A stretch of DNA of 64,000 nt from positions 1,553,163 through 1,617,162 of the forward strand of contig NZ_CP006270.1 in NCBI RefSeq assembly GCF_000737575.1, given 5' to 3'. The position numbers were made by a program, and so were the translations under genes. The notes beneath the pieces are model-generated. The model made no database searches and was not told the origin of the DNA. It was given only the letters and a program-made list of their open reading frames with translations. Each line of letters starts with the position of its first letter. The stretch's first letter is position 1. Below are positions 1 through 7,870 of this stretch, piece by piece. Source of the stretch: Synechococcus sp. KORDI-49 (GTDB taxonomy: Bacteria > Cyanobacteriota > Cyanobacteriia > PCC-6307 > Cyanobiaceae).

Positions 1-310
1 TGTCGCCGCCACTCTCCAATCTCACGATGTGGAACGGCTTCTCCCAGGCCAGATTCACGAGATAGAACGTGCGACCGCCACTGGCGGCAAGCAGATTGTC
101 CTCCTGGTGAGGATGAAGATAGAACTGCCAGGCGCCACTGGCCGGATCGTTGGGTGGGCTGGTCGCCGGCCCGGTGTGAATCACCAGGTCACGGGCATTC
201 GATGTTCCCACGGTGACATCGAAGAAGCGAACCGATGGTGTGTCGCGGAAGCGTTCGTAGGCCAGCAGTTCAAACATCAAACCGGGTCGATGAAAACCCG
301 AACACTGCAT
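1..310 (-). CDS. Conserved hypothetical protein, 3' end cut off by the window
   Basis: Reading the reverse strand from the ATG at 310 gives an open frame to the window edge, so the C-terminus is missing. The visible part is about 103 residues, beginning MQCSGFHRPGLMFELLAYER, then RFFDVTVGTSNARDLVIHTG, and WQFYLHPHQEDNLLAASGGR. The alternation of short beta-like stretches, the HPHQEDN segment and the later FHIVRLESGGD look cupin-like, but I cannot confirm a fold. A second in-frame ATG at 277 is possible, and neither has an obvious Shine-Dalgarno. It reads in the same direction as mobA and moaA and follows moaA with a gap of about 47 bp, so it may be the last gene of that operon. Function unknown. 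Confidence 0.6.
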   Translation of the reverse strand, partial: MQCSGFHRPGLMFELLAYERFRDTPSVRFFDVTVGTSNARDLVIHTGPATSPPNDPASGAWQFYLHPHQEDNLLAASGGRTFYLVNLAWEKPFHIVRLESGGD

Positions 311-357
311 GTGTTGTACCGGGAGAAGCCTTGGGAAATGGTCGCGACAGCAACGGT

Positions 358-1401
358 TCACCCCCCCAGATAGGCCATCTCCGCATGTTGGTTTGAATCA
401 GCGTTGCCATGACGCTCCTCGCTGTAGCGATCGCTTCGCCGATGCCAGAGAGCGGCCATGGTCCGCTCGAGCTCTGACTCCACGTCCAGTACCGGGGTCA
501 GATCCGTGCCCTCCGCTGCGAACAGACAGGTGAAGGCACGGCCATCGGCCGTGACGCGCAAACGGTTGCAATCCGAACAGAAGGGCTCACTGATGGAGGC
601 GATCACACCGAGGCAGCCTCCACCGTCGGCGTAACGCCAACTCCGCGCTGTACCGCTCACAGGGCGACCGAGCGGCTGGAGCGGCCACCGCGCACCGATG
701 CGCTTCACCATTTCAGCGGCCGGGAGAACCTGCTGCGGACGCCAGCCGTTGCGATTGCCGACATCCATGAATTCGATCAGACGCAGCTCAAGCCCCCACC
801 GCCGCGCCAGATCCGCCAGGGGAATCAACTGATCGTCATTCACAGTCCGCTGAATCACGGCATTGAGCTTCAGGCCACCGGCAGCAGGATCAAAACCGGC
901 TGACGTGGCAGCCTGCAGCCCGGCAAACACCTGCTGCAGGAGGCGTTCACCGGCCGGAACACCGCCACGGAGGCCGGCCATGCGCGCTGCCACCTCTGGA
1001 TCGACAGCATCGAGACTGACGGTGATCCGATCCAGACCGGACGCACGAAGTGCCGTCGCCCGATCGGACGTCAGCAGCACGCCGTTGCTGGTGAGAGCGA
1101 CCTCGCGCAACCGGTTGAGAGGATCACCGAGCGTCTCCCGTCCGTTGTGAATCTGCTGAAGCAGAGGGAGCAAGCGGTCACTCAGCAGGGGTTCACCCCC
1201 GGTGAGCCGCAGGGTGTGCACGCCGAGACGACAGGCAACCCGAATCAGACGCAACTGCTGCTCCAGACTCAGCAGGCCTGGAGGATCCTCCGCATCGGGG
1301 CAGCAGTACGGGCAGCTCAGATTGCAGCGGGCTGTTAACGACAACCGCAACACACCCAGCGTCCGAGAACGCTGATCAGCAACCGATGGCTCACTGGTCA
1401 T
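358..1401 (-). CDS. moaA: GTP 3',8-cyclase MoaA (molybdenum cofactor step 1)
   Basis: MoaA is a radical SAM enzyme that, with MoaC, converts GTP to cyclic pyranopterin monophosphate, the first step of molybdenum cofactor synthesis needed by NarB. From the ATG at 1401 the protein is 347 aa. The N-terminal 4Fe-4S cysteines are C26, C30 and C33 (ARCNLSCPYC). The C-terminal cluster cysteines are C275, C278 and C292 (FCSDCNR...C). The chain ends in the family's Gly-Gly tail (EMAYLGG). The frame stays open upstream to 1509, but the start at 1401 is preferred because it forms an ATGA overlap with the mobA stop, implying translational coupling. Confidence 0.93.
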   Translation of the reverse strand: MTSEPSVADQRSRTLGVLRLSLTARCNLSCPYCCPDAEDPPGLLSLEQQLRLIRVACRLGVHTLRLTGGEPLLSDRLLPLLQQIHNGRETLGDPLNRLREVALTSNGVLLTSDRATALRASGLDRITVSLDAVDPEVAARMAGLRGGVPAGERLLQQVFAGLQAATSAGFDPAAGGLKLNAVIQRTVNDDQLIPLADLARRWGLELRLIEFMDVGNRNGWRPQQVLPAAEMVKRIGARWPLQPLGRPVSGTARSWRYADGGGCLGVIASISEPFCSDCNRLRVTADGRAFTCLFAAEGTDLTPVLDVESELERTMAALWHRRSDRYSEERHGNADSNQHAEMAYLGG

Positions 1402-1982
1402 GGGGTCAACGCTGCCAGATCCTCGGGTCGGTTCGCATTGAGCAGCACATCGCGCGGCAATCGCACCGTCTGCAGCGGCAGCCGGTCCAACCAGTCCAGC
1501 CAACGCCACTGGCCGGCGGTGAGTTGCTCGATGAGGGCCGTTTGAAACGGTGCCCCCGATGGGATCACCGCCAGAAGTGGCTGCAGACGCTCGCCGTCAT
1601 GCGCAACGGCGATCCGATCCGGCCTGCATTGCCAGGCCATGATCAACTGCCTGAAGGTGTCCGTTCTGAGTCGCGGCATATCCACAGGAAGAACCAGCAC
1701 CGCCTGCCCCGGTGTCGACGGCAACACCCTGGCCAGGGCATTCAGCGGCCCGCTCCAGGGCGGCGGTTCCAGCAGAACACGCACGTCGGAACGATGCGCC
1801 AGTTGATCGGCATGGGTCTGATGACGACTGACGACCTGGACCGGGAGTTCAAGGGGCAGCAACTGATCCACAATCGCCGTGAGCCAGACACCACCATCGG
1901 GATGAGGCAACAACGCCTTATCGCGTCCCATGCGTCGGCTGTCGCCACCACTGAGCAGACACACCTGCAGGAGTGGATTCAC
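1398..1982 (-). CDS. mobA: Molybdenum cofactor guanylyltransferase MobA
   Basis: A 194-aa nucleotidyltransferase of the MobA type, which attaches GMP to molybdopterin to make the guanine dinucleotide form of the cofactor. The signature loop LLSGGDSRRMGRDKALLP spans about residues 9-26, with K22 in the nucleotide-binding segment. The metal-binding DMP motif is at D101 (PVDMPRL). Length is normal for the family (about 190-200 aa). It is divergent from nrtP, sharing a roughly 270-bp intergenic region that contains a perfect NtcA-type palindrome, and it overlaps moaA downstream by 4 bp. Nitrogen control of the mobA-moaA pair from the same site is plausible but inferred. Confidence 0.9.
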   Translation of the reverse strand: MNPLLQVCLLSGGDSRRMGRDKALLPHPDGGVWLTAIVDQLLPLELPVQVVSRHQTHADQLAHRSDVRVLLEPPPWSGPLNALARVLPSTPGQAVLVLPVDMPRLRTDTFRQLIMAWQCRPDRIAVAHDGERLQPLLAVIPSGAPFQTALIEQLTAGQWRWLDWLDRLPLQTVRLPRDVLLNANRPEDLAALTP

Positions 1983-2028
1983 GCCAGCGAATGAAGTTAT
2001 GGAAGATCTAGGACGCCGTGGTCTTGCA

Positions 2029-2042
2029 GTAGTGCTTACTAC
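2029..2042. promoter_or_regulatory. NtcA-type binding site between mobA and nrtP
   Basis: The sequence GTAGTGCTTACTAC is an exact match to the NtcA consensus GTA-N8-TAC. A TAN3T -10-like element (TATCCT, 2062-2067) lies downstream towards nrtP; the gap of 19 nt is a little shorter than the usual 20-24. NtcA activates nitrogen-assimilation genes in cyanobacteria when ammonium is scarce. The site is symmetric and sits between divergent genes, so it could serve either or both; nrtP is the better supported target. Confidence 0.6.
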
Positions 2043-2253
2043 CAGATCGATCCACAGAAAATATCCTGATCAATATCATCAGTCGATTCAATGTGCGGCA
2101 GAGTACAGAAACCAGCCAGTTGGTAACCAATTAAACCAACAGATTCATCGCACATTGGTTGAATGCGCCACTTAACGGATATTTTTCGACCGTTTCGCCA
2201 CCCACGGGCACCCTTTCGTTTTGAAGCCCGCGGTTTCAACATTTCTCCTTTCA

Positions 2254-3795
2254 ATGCTTGGCGACCTTTGGTCGTTCCAGGGCAGGTACCGCACCCTCCA
2301 CCTCACCTGGATCGCCTTCTTCCTGACCTTCGTGGTCTGGTTCAACCTGGCCCCTCTGGCCACCACCGTGAAAGCGGATCTCGGATTGACCGTTGGTCAG
2401 ATCCGCACCGTGGCCATCTGCAACGTGGCCCTCACCATTCCGGCTCGCGTGCTGATCGGCATGCTGCTGGACAAATTCGGTCCTCGGATCACCTACTCCA
2501 GCATCCTGGTTTTTTCGGTGATTCCCTGCCTGCTTTTTGCGTCCGCCCAGGACTTCAACCAGCTGGTGGTGGCGCGTCTGCTGCTCTCCATCGTCGGCGC
2601 CGGCTTCGTGATCGGCATCCGCATGGTGGCCGAATGGTTCCCGCCCAAGGAAATCGGCCTGGCTGAGGGCGTCTATGGCGGCTGGGGCAACTTCGGCTCC
2701 GCCTTCTCGGCCCTCACCATGGTCGCCCTCGCCGGCTTCCTCTCCTTCTCCGGCGGCTTTGAACTGCCCACCGGTGCTGTTCTCAACTGGCGCGGTGCGA
2801 TCGCGCTCACCGGCATCATCTCGGCGCTGTACGGCGTCTTCTACTTCTTCAACGTCACCGACACCCCCCCGGGCAAGACGTACCAGCGTCCGGAACGGAC
2901 CGCTGGTCTGGAAGTGACCTCGATGCGCGATTTCTGGGGCCTGCTGGGCATGAATGTGCCCTTCGCCGCCATCCTTTGCGTGCTCTGCTGGCGCCTGCAG
3001 AAAGTGGGCTTCCTCACGCCGGCCACCTATCCCCTGGCCCTGGGTGCCGTGGCCGTCTGGTTCGCATTCCAGACCTGGGGAATCATCCGCACCAACCGCG
3101 AGCTGATCCTCGGCACCAAGGTCTATCCCAAGGAAGACCGCTATGAATTCCGCCAGGTGGCGATTCTCGAGCTCACCTACATCGTGAACTTCGGGTCCGA
3201 ACTGGCCGTGGTGTCGATGCTGCCCACCTTCTTCGAAACCACCTTCGATCTGCCGAAGGCCACCGCCGGCATCCTGGCCTCCTGCTTCGCTTTTGTGAAC
3301 CTGGTGGCCCGCCCCGCCGGTGGTCTGATCTCTGACAGCGTCGGCAGCCGCAAGAACACCATGGGCTTCCTCACCGCCGGCCTGGGCATCGGCTATCTGG
3401 TAATGAGCATGATCAAGCCGGGCACCTTCTCCGGTTCCACCGGCATCTTTGTGGCCGTGGTGATCACCATGCTCGCCTCCTTCTTCGTGCAGTCCGGTGA
3501 AGGCGCCACCTTCGCGCTGGTGCCCTTGGTCAAGCGCCGCGTCACCGGTCAGGTGGCTGGTCTGGTGGGCGCCTACGGAAACGTCGGTGCTGTGACCTAC
3601 CTCACCATTTTCAGCCTGCTGCCGATGTGGATGGGCGGTGGCGGCGAACCCACCCCCGAGGTGATCGCGGCTTCCAACAGCGCCTTCTTCCAGATCCTGG
3701 GCGTGGCTGGACTGATCGTGGCCTTCTTCTGCTTCTTCTTCCTCAAAGAGCCCAAGGGTTCCTTCGCGGAACTTCACGAAGGCGAAGTGGCCTGA
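2254..3795 (+). CDS. nrtP: Nitrate/nitrite permease NrtP (MFS, NNP family)
   Basis: Integral membrane nitrate/nitrite transporter of the major facilitator superfamily, the type used by marine cyanobacteria (also called napA) in place of the NrtABCD ABC transporter. The 513-aa protein has about 12 hydrophobic segments. A motif-A-like loop is seen (GMLLDKFGPR), and both nitrate signatures are present (YGGWGNFGSA in the first half, VGAYGNVGAV in the second). The ATG at 2254 is preferred to a TTG at 2221 because the residues from MLGDLWSFQGRYRTLHLTW on match the family N-terminus. It is followed by a terminator-like hairpin and then narB, an uptake-plus-reduction pair. Confidence 0.95.
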   Translation: MLGDLWSFQGRYRTLHLTWIAFFLTFVVWFNLAPLATTVKADLGLTVGQIRTVAICNVALTIPARVLIGMLLDKFGPRITYSSILVFSVIPCLLFASAQDFNQLVVARLLLSIVGAGFVIGIRMVAEWFPPKEIGLAEGVYGGWGNFGSAFSALTMVALAGFLSFSGGFELPTGAVLNWRGAIALTGIISALYGVFYFFNVTDTPPGKTYQRPERTAGLEVTSMRDFWGLLGMNVPFAAILCVLCWRLQKVGFLTPATYPLALGAVAVWFAFQTWGIIRTNRELILGTKVYPKEDRYEFRQVAILELTYIVNFGSELAVVSMLPTFFETTFDLPKATAGILASCFAFVNLVARPAGGLISDSVGSRKNTMGFLTAGLGIGYLVMSMIKPGTFSGSTGIFVAVVITMLASFFVQSGEGATFALVPLVKRRVTGQVAGLVGAYGNVGAVTYLTIFSLLPMWMGGGGEPTPEVIAASNSAFFQILGVAGLIVAFFCFFFLKEPKGSFAELHEGEVA

Positions 3796-3833
3796 GCCAC
3801 CTCCATCGGCAGCGATTGATCACTGCCCATCAG

Positions 3834-3860
3834 CCCGGGGCTTCGGCCCCGGGTTTCGTT
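3834..3860 (+). terminator. Hairpin after nrtP
   Basis: Arms CCCGGGGC (3834-3841) and GCCCCGGG (3846-3853) pair perfectly around a TTCG tetraloop and are followed by a T-containing stretch (TTTCGTT). This is a strong intrinsic-terminator or mRNA-stabilising hairpin between nrtP and narB. The imperfect T run suggests partial read-through into narB. Confidence 0.6.
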
Positions 3861-3877
3861 CTTGATCCCTTGTCCAG

Positions 3878-6109
3878 ATGAGCGACGGTCCCCGCAGCGT
3901 CCGCAGTCAGTGCCCGTACTGCGGTGTGGGCTGTGGCCTCGAACTCCTTCCACCGGCTGTGAAGGGCCAGGCGGTGAAGCGGGACGCCGAAGGCAACCCG
4001 ATGTGGACCGCCCGTGGCGACCGGCAGCATCCCTCCAGCCTGGGACAGGTCTGCATCAAGGGGGCAACGGTCGGAGAGACCCTGGCCAGAGGTCGGCTGC
4101 GTCAGCCCCTGTTCCGCAGCAGCCTCGAGGACGACTTCGCCCCGATCAGCTGGGACGATGCTCTCGGTCGGATCACCGACCAGATCCGCAGCAGCGTGTC
4201 GAGGCGCGGCAACGCCGATGCCATCGCCATGTATGGCTCAGGGCAGTTCCACACCGAGGACTACTACCTCGCCCAGAAGCTGTTGAAGGGTGCGCTGGGC
4301 ACCAACAATTTCGACGCGAACTCAAGGCTCTGCATGAGTTCGGCTGTGGCCGGCTACACCCGCAGCCTGGGATCGGACGGCCCTCCGTGCTGCTACGAGG
4401 ATCTGGATCACTGCAGCGTGGCCTTCCTGATCGGCACCAACACGGCCGAATGCCACCCGGTGCTGTTCCAGCGACTGCTGAAACGCAGAAAACGCAATCC
4501 CGGCAGCGTGAAAATCGTGGTGGTGGACCCACGCCGCACCGACACCGCCAAAGCCGCCGACATTCACCTGCCGATCGCACCGGGCAGTGACCTGGCGCTG
4601 CTGCACGGGATCGCCCACCTCGTGCTGCGCGAGAACGGACAGGACGCCACGTTCATCGACGACCACACCGACAACTACGACGCCTTTTTCGACGTGGCTG
4701 CCCGCTGGACTCCGAGGCGGGTGGCCCGCTTCTGCCACATCCCCGAGAAACGTCTGCGGGAGGTGGCCGCTCTGTTTCACCGGCGCGAAACGGTGCTCAG
4801 CCTCTGGTCGATGGGGGTGAACCAGCGGCGGGAAGGCACCGCAGTGGTAGGCGGCCTGATCAACCTGCACCTGCTCACCGGCCAGATCGGCAAGCCGGGA
4901 GCTGGTCCGTTCTCGCTCACAGGCCAGCCGAATGCCATGGGTGGTCGCGAAGCCGGCGGACTGTCTCACCTACTGCCCGGATATCGGCTGGTGACCAACA
5001 CTGACCACCGCTCCGACGTGGAGAAGGCCTGGAACCTGCCGGCTGGCCGTATTTCCGCCAAACCAGGGCTGGCAGCCTGGCAGCAGGTGGAGGCGATGGA
5101 ACGGGGCGAACTGGATCTCTGGTGGGTCGCCGCCACAAATCCACTGGTGAGCATGCCGGACCTGGACCGTGTGAAGGCCGCCATGGGGAACTGCCCCCTG
5201 GTGGTGGTGAGTGAGGCCTATGCCGATTCAGAGACCTCCCATTACGCCCACCTGCTGCTGCCCGCTGCCCAGTGGAGCGAAAAGGCCGGTGCCATGACCA
5301 ATTCCGAACGGCGGGTGACCTACTGCCCGGCCTTCCGACGACCCTTCGGTGAGAGCCGTCCGGACTGGGACGTGTTTGCCGAGGTGGGTCGCCGGCTGGG
5401 CTACGCCGAGCAGTTCGGCTTCGAATCAGCGGCTGAGGTGTATGCGGAATTCACAACGCTCACCGCAGGCCGACTCTGTGATGTGAGTGGCCTCAGCCAT
5501 GCCCTGCTCAACAAGGAGGGACCTCAGCAGTGGCCCTTTCCCAGAGGCTGCAGGCCTGGCACTGAAGCGAAACGGCTGTACTGCGACCAGCATTTCGCCA
5601 CCCCCAGCGGACGCGCTCGCTTCTGCACCGAGCAACCGCTCGGTCTGGCGGAACCGCCCTGCGACACCTACCCGCTGGTGCTCACAGTGGGGCGCTATCT
5701 GGGGCAGTGGCACACGATGACCCGCACCGGCAAGGTGGAACGGCTGCAGTCCATGCACCCGGAGCCGCTGCTGGAGATCCATCCGGAGGACGCGCAGGAG
5801 CTCAAGTTGCGTCACGGGGAGCTTGGAGCGATCAGCTCACGCCGCGGCCATCTCACCGCGACGGTTCACGTGACTGATCGCATCCGACGCGGCACCGTTT
5901 TCCTGCCGATGCACTGGGGCTTCACCCAGGAGAAGGCCTGTGAAGCCAACACCCTGATGCACGACCAGGCCTGTCCTGTGTCGAAGCAGCCGGAATTGAA
6001 GGCCTGCGCGGTGATCGTTGCCCCGGCCGTCTCCGTGGTGAAACCGATGGAGCAGGAGAAAGGACGGCTGGACGGGTTGCGCCGTCTGCTCACCCCAGCA
6101 CTTCGCTGA
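3878..6109 (+). CDS. narB: Ferredoxin-nitrate reductase NarB
   Basis: Cytoplasmic assimilatory nitrate reductase, reducing nitrate to nitrite with ferredoxin electrons. The 743-aa protein begins with the 4Fe-4S motif QCPYCGVGCG (C12, C15, C19) and a fourth cysteine at C59 (GQVCIKG). The likely molybdenum-ligand cysteine is C152 (SRLCMSSAVAGY). The C-terminal molybdopterin-dinucleotide domain is present (TVGRYLGQWHTMTRTGK). Length and order of domains match the cyanobacterial family. Its 3' end overlaps the convergent narM by 20 bp. It depends on the surrounding moa, mob and moe genes for its cofactor. Confidence 0.96.
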   Translation: MSDGPRSVRSQCPYCGVGCGLELLPPAVKGQAVKRDAEGNPMWTARGDRQHPSSLGQVCIKGATVGETLARGRLRQPLFRSSLEDDFAPISWDDALGRITDQIRSSVSRRGNADAIAMYGSGQFHTEDYYLAQKLLKGALGTNNFDANSRLCMSSAVAGYTRSLGSDGPPCCYEDLDHCSVAFLIGTNTAECHPVLFQRLLKRRKRNPGSVKIVVVDPRRTDTAKAADIHLPIAPGSDLALLHGIAHLVLRENGQDATFIDDHTDNYDAFFDVAARWTPRRVARFCHIPEKRLREVAALFHRRETVLSLWSMGVNQRREGTAVVGGLINLHLLTGQIGKPGAGPFSLTGQPNAMGGREAGGLSHLLPGYRLVTNTDHRSDVEKAWNLPAGRISAKPGLAAWQQVEAMERGELDLWWVAATNPLVSMPDLDRVKAAMGNCPLVVVSEAYADSETSHYAHLLLPAAQWSEKAGAMTNSERRVTYCPAFRRPFGESRPDWDVFAEVGRRLGYAEQFGFESAAEVYAEFTTLTAGRLCDVSGLSHALLNKEGPQQWPFPRGCRPGTEAKRLYCDQHFATPSGRARFCTEQPLGLAEPPCDTYPLVLTVGRYLGQWHTMTRTGKVERLQSMHPEPLLEIHPEDAQELKLRHGELGAISSRRGHLTATVHVTDRIRRGTVFLPMHWGFTQEKACEANTLMHDQACPVSKQPELKACAVIVAPAVSVVKPMEQEKGRLDGLRRLLTPALR

Positions 6110-6557
6110 GAGCAGCCTCGAGATTGTGGTGGTCATGCCCGGGCCGCACCAGCTTGCACAGGGCAAAGCGATCCAGCTCACTGATCGCTGCCCACTGCTG
6201 TGGCGTCAGGTCCACGCCCCTTGCCTCAGCAGCGCTGTGAATCTCATCCGGCAGCGCGGTTCCCTGCTGCCAGGGCTCATCGACAGCCGGCGGAAGATCT
6301 CTGACGACGCCATCGGCCATCTCCCGCGAAATGGTTCGCAGGTGCTGGCGCATCTGATCGAGAGCATCGGCGGCGTCTGACCAATCCACAAGGGCCTGGC
6401 GCTGACGCTGCGAAAGAGCGAGCCAATGGCTGAGCTTCAGCTTCACACCGACCAGATCCAGCTTGCGGCGCACGCAGAGAGGAATGCAGCGCCAAGTGCC
6501 GATGAAGTCCTGTTCGAAGGCAAAACAATGGCTGGCGGACATGCTGCTGCGGGCCAT
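6090..6557 (-). CDS. narM: NarM, nitrate reductase maturation/associated protein
   Basis: A 155-aa protein that I recognise as the nitrate-reductase-associated family (NarM), which in Synechococcus elongatus is needed for active nitrate reductase. Visible features are the N-terminal CFAFEQDFIGTWRCIPLCVR segment, LGVKLKL-like text (VGVKLKLSHW), and a long charged C-terminal half (LTPQQWAAISELDRFALCKL). I use the ATG at 6557; the ATG at 6542 (MSASHCFAFEQ) is an equally good start, and a TTG at 6560 is less likely. It is convergent with narB and overlaps its last 20 bp, so simultaneous transcription would produce complementary 3' ends. Confidence 0.85.
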   Translation of the reverse strand: MARSSMSASHCFAFEQDFIGTWRCIPLCVRRKLDLVGVKLKLSHWLALSQRQRQALVDWSDAADALDQMRQHLRTISREMADGVVRDLPPAVDEPWQQGTALPDEIHSAAEARGVDLTPQQWAAISELDRFALCKLVRPGHDHHNLEAALSEVLG

Positions 6558-6807
6558 CAATCAAGCGCTGAACGGTGTCAATGATGACAACGAAGATGCA
6601 AGCGATCAGAGATGTTCAGGTTGTAACAACATTGCATCTGTGCGCTTCGCCATCTCCCTTGGAATGCTGCTCGGCATGTCACACGGTTGGGTGACCGCCG
6701 AAAGCAGAGCGCGGAATGAATCAGCCACCTTTGAAATTGTAAGAACCGTTAAATCCGCTACCAACTTCTCTCCATTCAGTAGCGGGGAACACCAATTGTT
6801 TCCATAC

Positions 6808-6832
6808 TGAAACTCACATCCGTGAGGTTTCA
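6808..6832 (+). repeat. Inverted repeat just upstream of the 99-aa ORF
   Basis: Left arm TGAAACTCAC and right arm GTGAGGTTTCA pair around ATCC with one bulged base. The right arm contains GAGG, the only Shine-Dalgarno-like motif for the TTG start at 6836. The hairpin could therefore mask the ribosome site, or it could act as an operator. Confidence 0.5.
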
Positions 6833-6835
6833 GCC

Positions 6836-7135
6836 TTGACCAACAGTTTTGTCTCCACAGGCCGCAGCCCGATCACGGTGGCCGCCGGTTTCCTCGGAGC
6901 CTTCATCGTCGGTTCCCTGGCCGTTCAACTGGTCCGCAGCCAAACCAGCCTCATCCAGGGTGGTGCAGCAGCTGTTGAGCCTGTGATCGCCAGCCCCGCC
7001 ACCCTCTGGTCCCCCCTCGGTGAACGGGATGCCGTGGCAGGCAGCGTGGCAGCGATCCCGGAAGCACCGACGGTCACCATCAAACCGGTGGTCGGCTCCG
7101 AAGCCACGCTCTGGTCCACTCTCGGCGAACGCTGA
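6836..7135 (+). CDS. Small membrane-anchored protein with two C-terminal repeats, unknown function
   Basis: A 99-aa protein starting at TTG, with GAGG about 9 nt upstream. Residues about 12-33 form one hydrophobic segment (ITVAAGFLGAFIVGSLAVQL), followed by a linker. Two near-identical 15-residue units follow: residues 50-64 (VIASPATLWSPLGER) and residues 85-99 (VVGSEATLWSTLGER), the second being the exact C-terminus. I do not recognise the family. It lies 39 bp upstream of the exported carbonic-anhydrase-like gene and reads into the moaC-moeA operon. The conserved TLWSxLGER unit suggests a docking or assembly peptide. The base composition fits its neighbours. Confidence 0.55.
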   Translation: MTNSFVSTGRSPITVAAGFLGAFIVGSLAVQLVRSQTSLIQGGAAAVEPVIASPATLWSPLGERDAVAGSVAAIPEAPTVTIKPVVGSEATLWSTLGER

Positions 7136-7144
7136 TTGACACCC

Positions 7145-7180
7145 CCGGCATGCCGGCCTGCATAGGGTGCCGGCATGCCG
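7145..7180. repeat. Pair of CCGGCATGCCG palindromes around the start of the carbonic-anhydrase-like gene
   Basis: The palindrome CCGGCATGCCG occurs at 7145-7155 and again at 7170-7180, 25 bp apart centre to centre. Because each copy is a palindrome, the pair is both a direct and an inverted repeat. The second copy contains the ATG at 7175. It could be an operator for a dimeric regulator or an mRNA hairpin hiding the start. Confidence 0.5.
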
Positions 7181-7870
7181 ATGCAACGCCGAGAGCTGCT
7201 GAACGCCTGTGGGGGCCTCAGTGTGGCTGTGCTTGCAGGTGTGCAGGTGGCAGAAGCAGCTGAATCGAGGTTCTGCTCACCGGAGGATCCACTGCAGGCG
7301 CTGATGGAGGGCAACCGGCGCTTCAGCCGGGCCTGGCGGGACGCTGCGGCCAACCCCTCAACAGACCTCAGCGTTCTGCTCCACGGCAACCGCTGCTTCA
7401 ATCCCCCTGGTGATCTGATCGATGGTCAACAGCCTTGGGCAACGGTGTTGACCTGCGCCGATTCGAGGGTCTCCCCCAGCTGGATCTTCGACACCACGCC
7501 CGGGGAACTGTTCGTGATCCGCAATGCAGGCAACACCGCCTTCACGGAAGCGATCGCCTCAGTTGAATACAGCGTCAGTGTCCTCAACACCCCCCTCGTG
7601 ATGGTGATGGGCCACAGCGGCTGCGGTGCGGTGACCTCTGCCATGGGCGGTGATGATCTGTCGCCATCACTGGAACGACTGCTGAACCCGATCCGGGAGC
7701 AGATTTCGGACAGCACGACCCTCGATGAGGCGATCAGACGCAATGCGAGGGGAACCGCGGCAAAGCTTCTGAAACAGAGTGATCTGCTGAGTCAGGCGGA
7801 AGCTGACGGCCGCATGAGACTGGTGGTCAGTTGTTTCGACCTCACCAGCGGTGCGGTGATCCTGATCTGA
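7175..7870 (+). CDS. Beta-carbonic-anhydrase-like protein with signal peptide
   Basis: A 231-aa member of the beta-class carbonic anhydrase family, which interconverts CO2 and bicarbonate. The probable zinc ligands are C94, H147 and C150 (TCADSRVSP and GHSGCGAV), with the D96-R98 pair intact. The N-terminus ([20 protein letters not shown]) has a twin arginine, a hydrophobic core and an Ala-x-Ala-like end, so export through the Tat or Sec route is likely. The start could be ATG 7175 or ATG 7181. Its TGA stop overlaps the moaC ATG (TGATG), placing it in a Moco operon, an unusual location. Activity is inferred. Confidence 0.8.
   Translation: MPMQRRELLNACGGLSVAVLAGVQVAEAAESRFCSPEDPLQALMEGNRRFSRAWRDAAANPSTDLSVLLHGNRCFNPPGDLIDGQQPWATVLTCADSRVSPSWIFDTTPGELFVIRNAGNTAFTEAIASVEYSVSVLNTPLVMVMGHSGCGAVTSAMGGDDLSPSLERLLNPIREQISDSTTLDEAIRRNARGTAAKLLKQSDLLSQAEADGRMRLVVSCFDLTSGAVILI

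Noticed and set aside
426-433. GCGATCGC (HIP1) octamers, also near 2796, 7553, 45885, 50070 and 59577
   Set aside because: Only a few copies in 64 kb, far below the density in freshwater cyanobacteria; likely chance for the base composition.
2251-3777. Long minus-strand frame opposite nrtP (508 codons)
   Set aside because: It is antisense to a clear transporter; the composition is His/Gly/Glu-rich, which is typical of the shadow of GC-rich membrane protein codons.
6739-6752. NtcA-like GTA-N8-TAA upstream of the 99-aa ORF
   Set aside because: One mismatch and no fitting TAN3T downstream.
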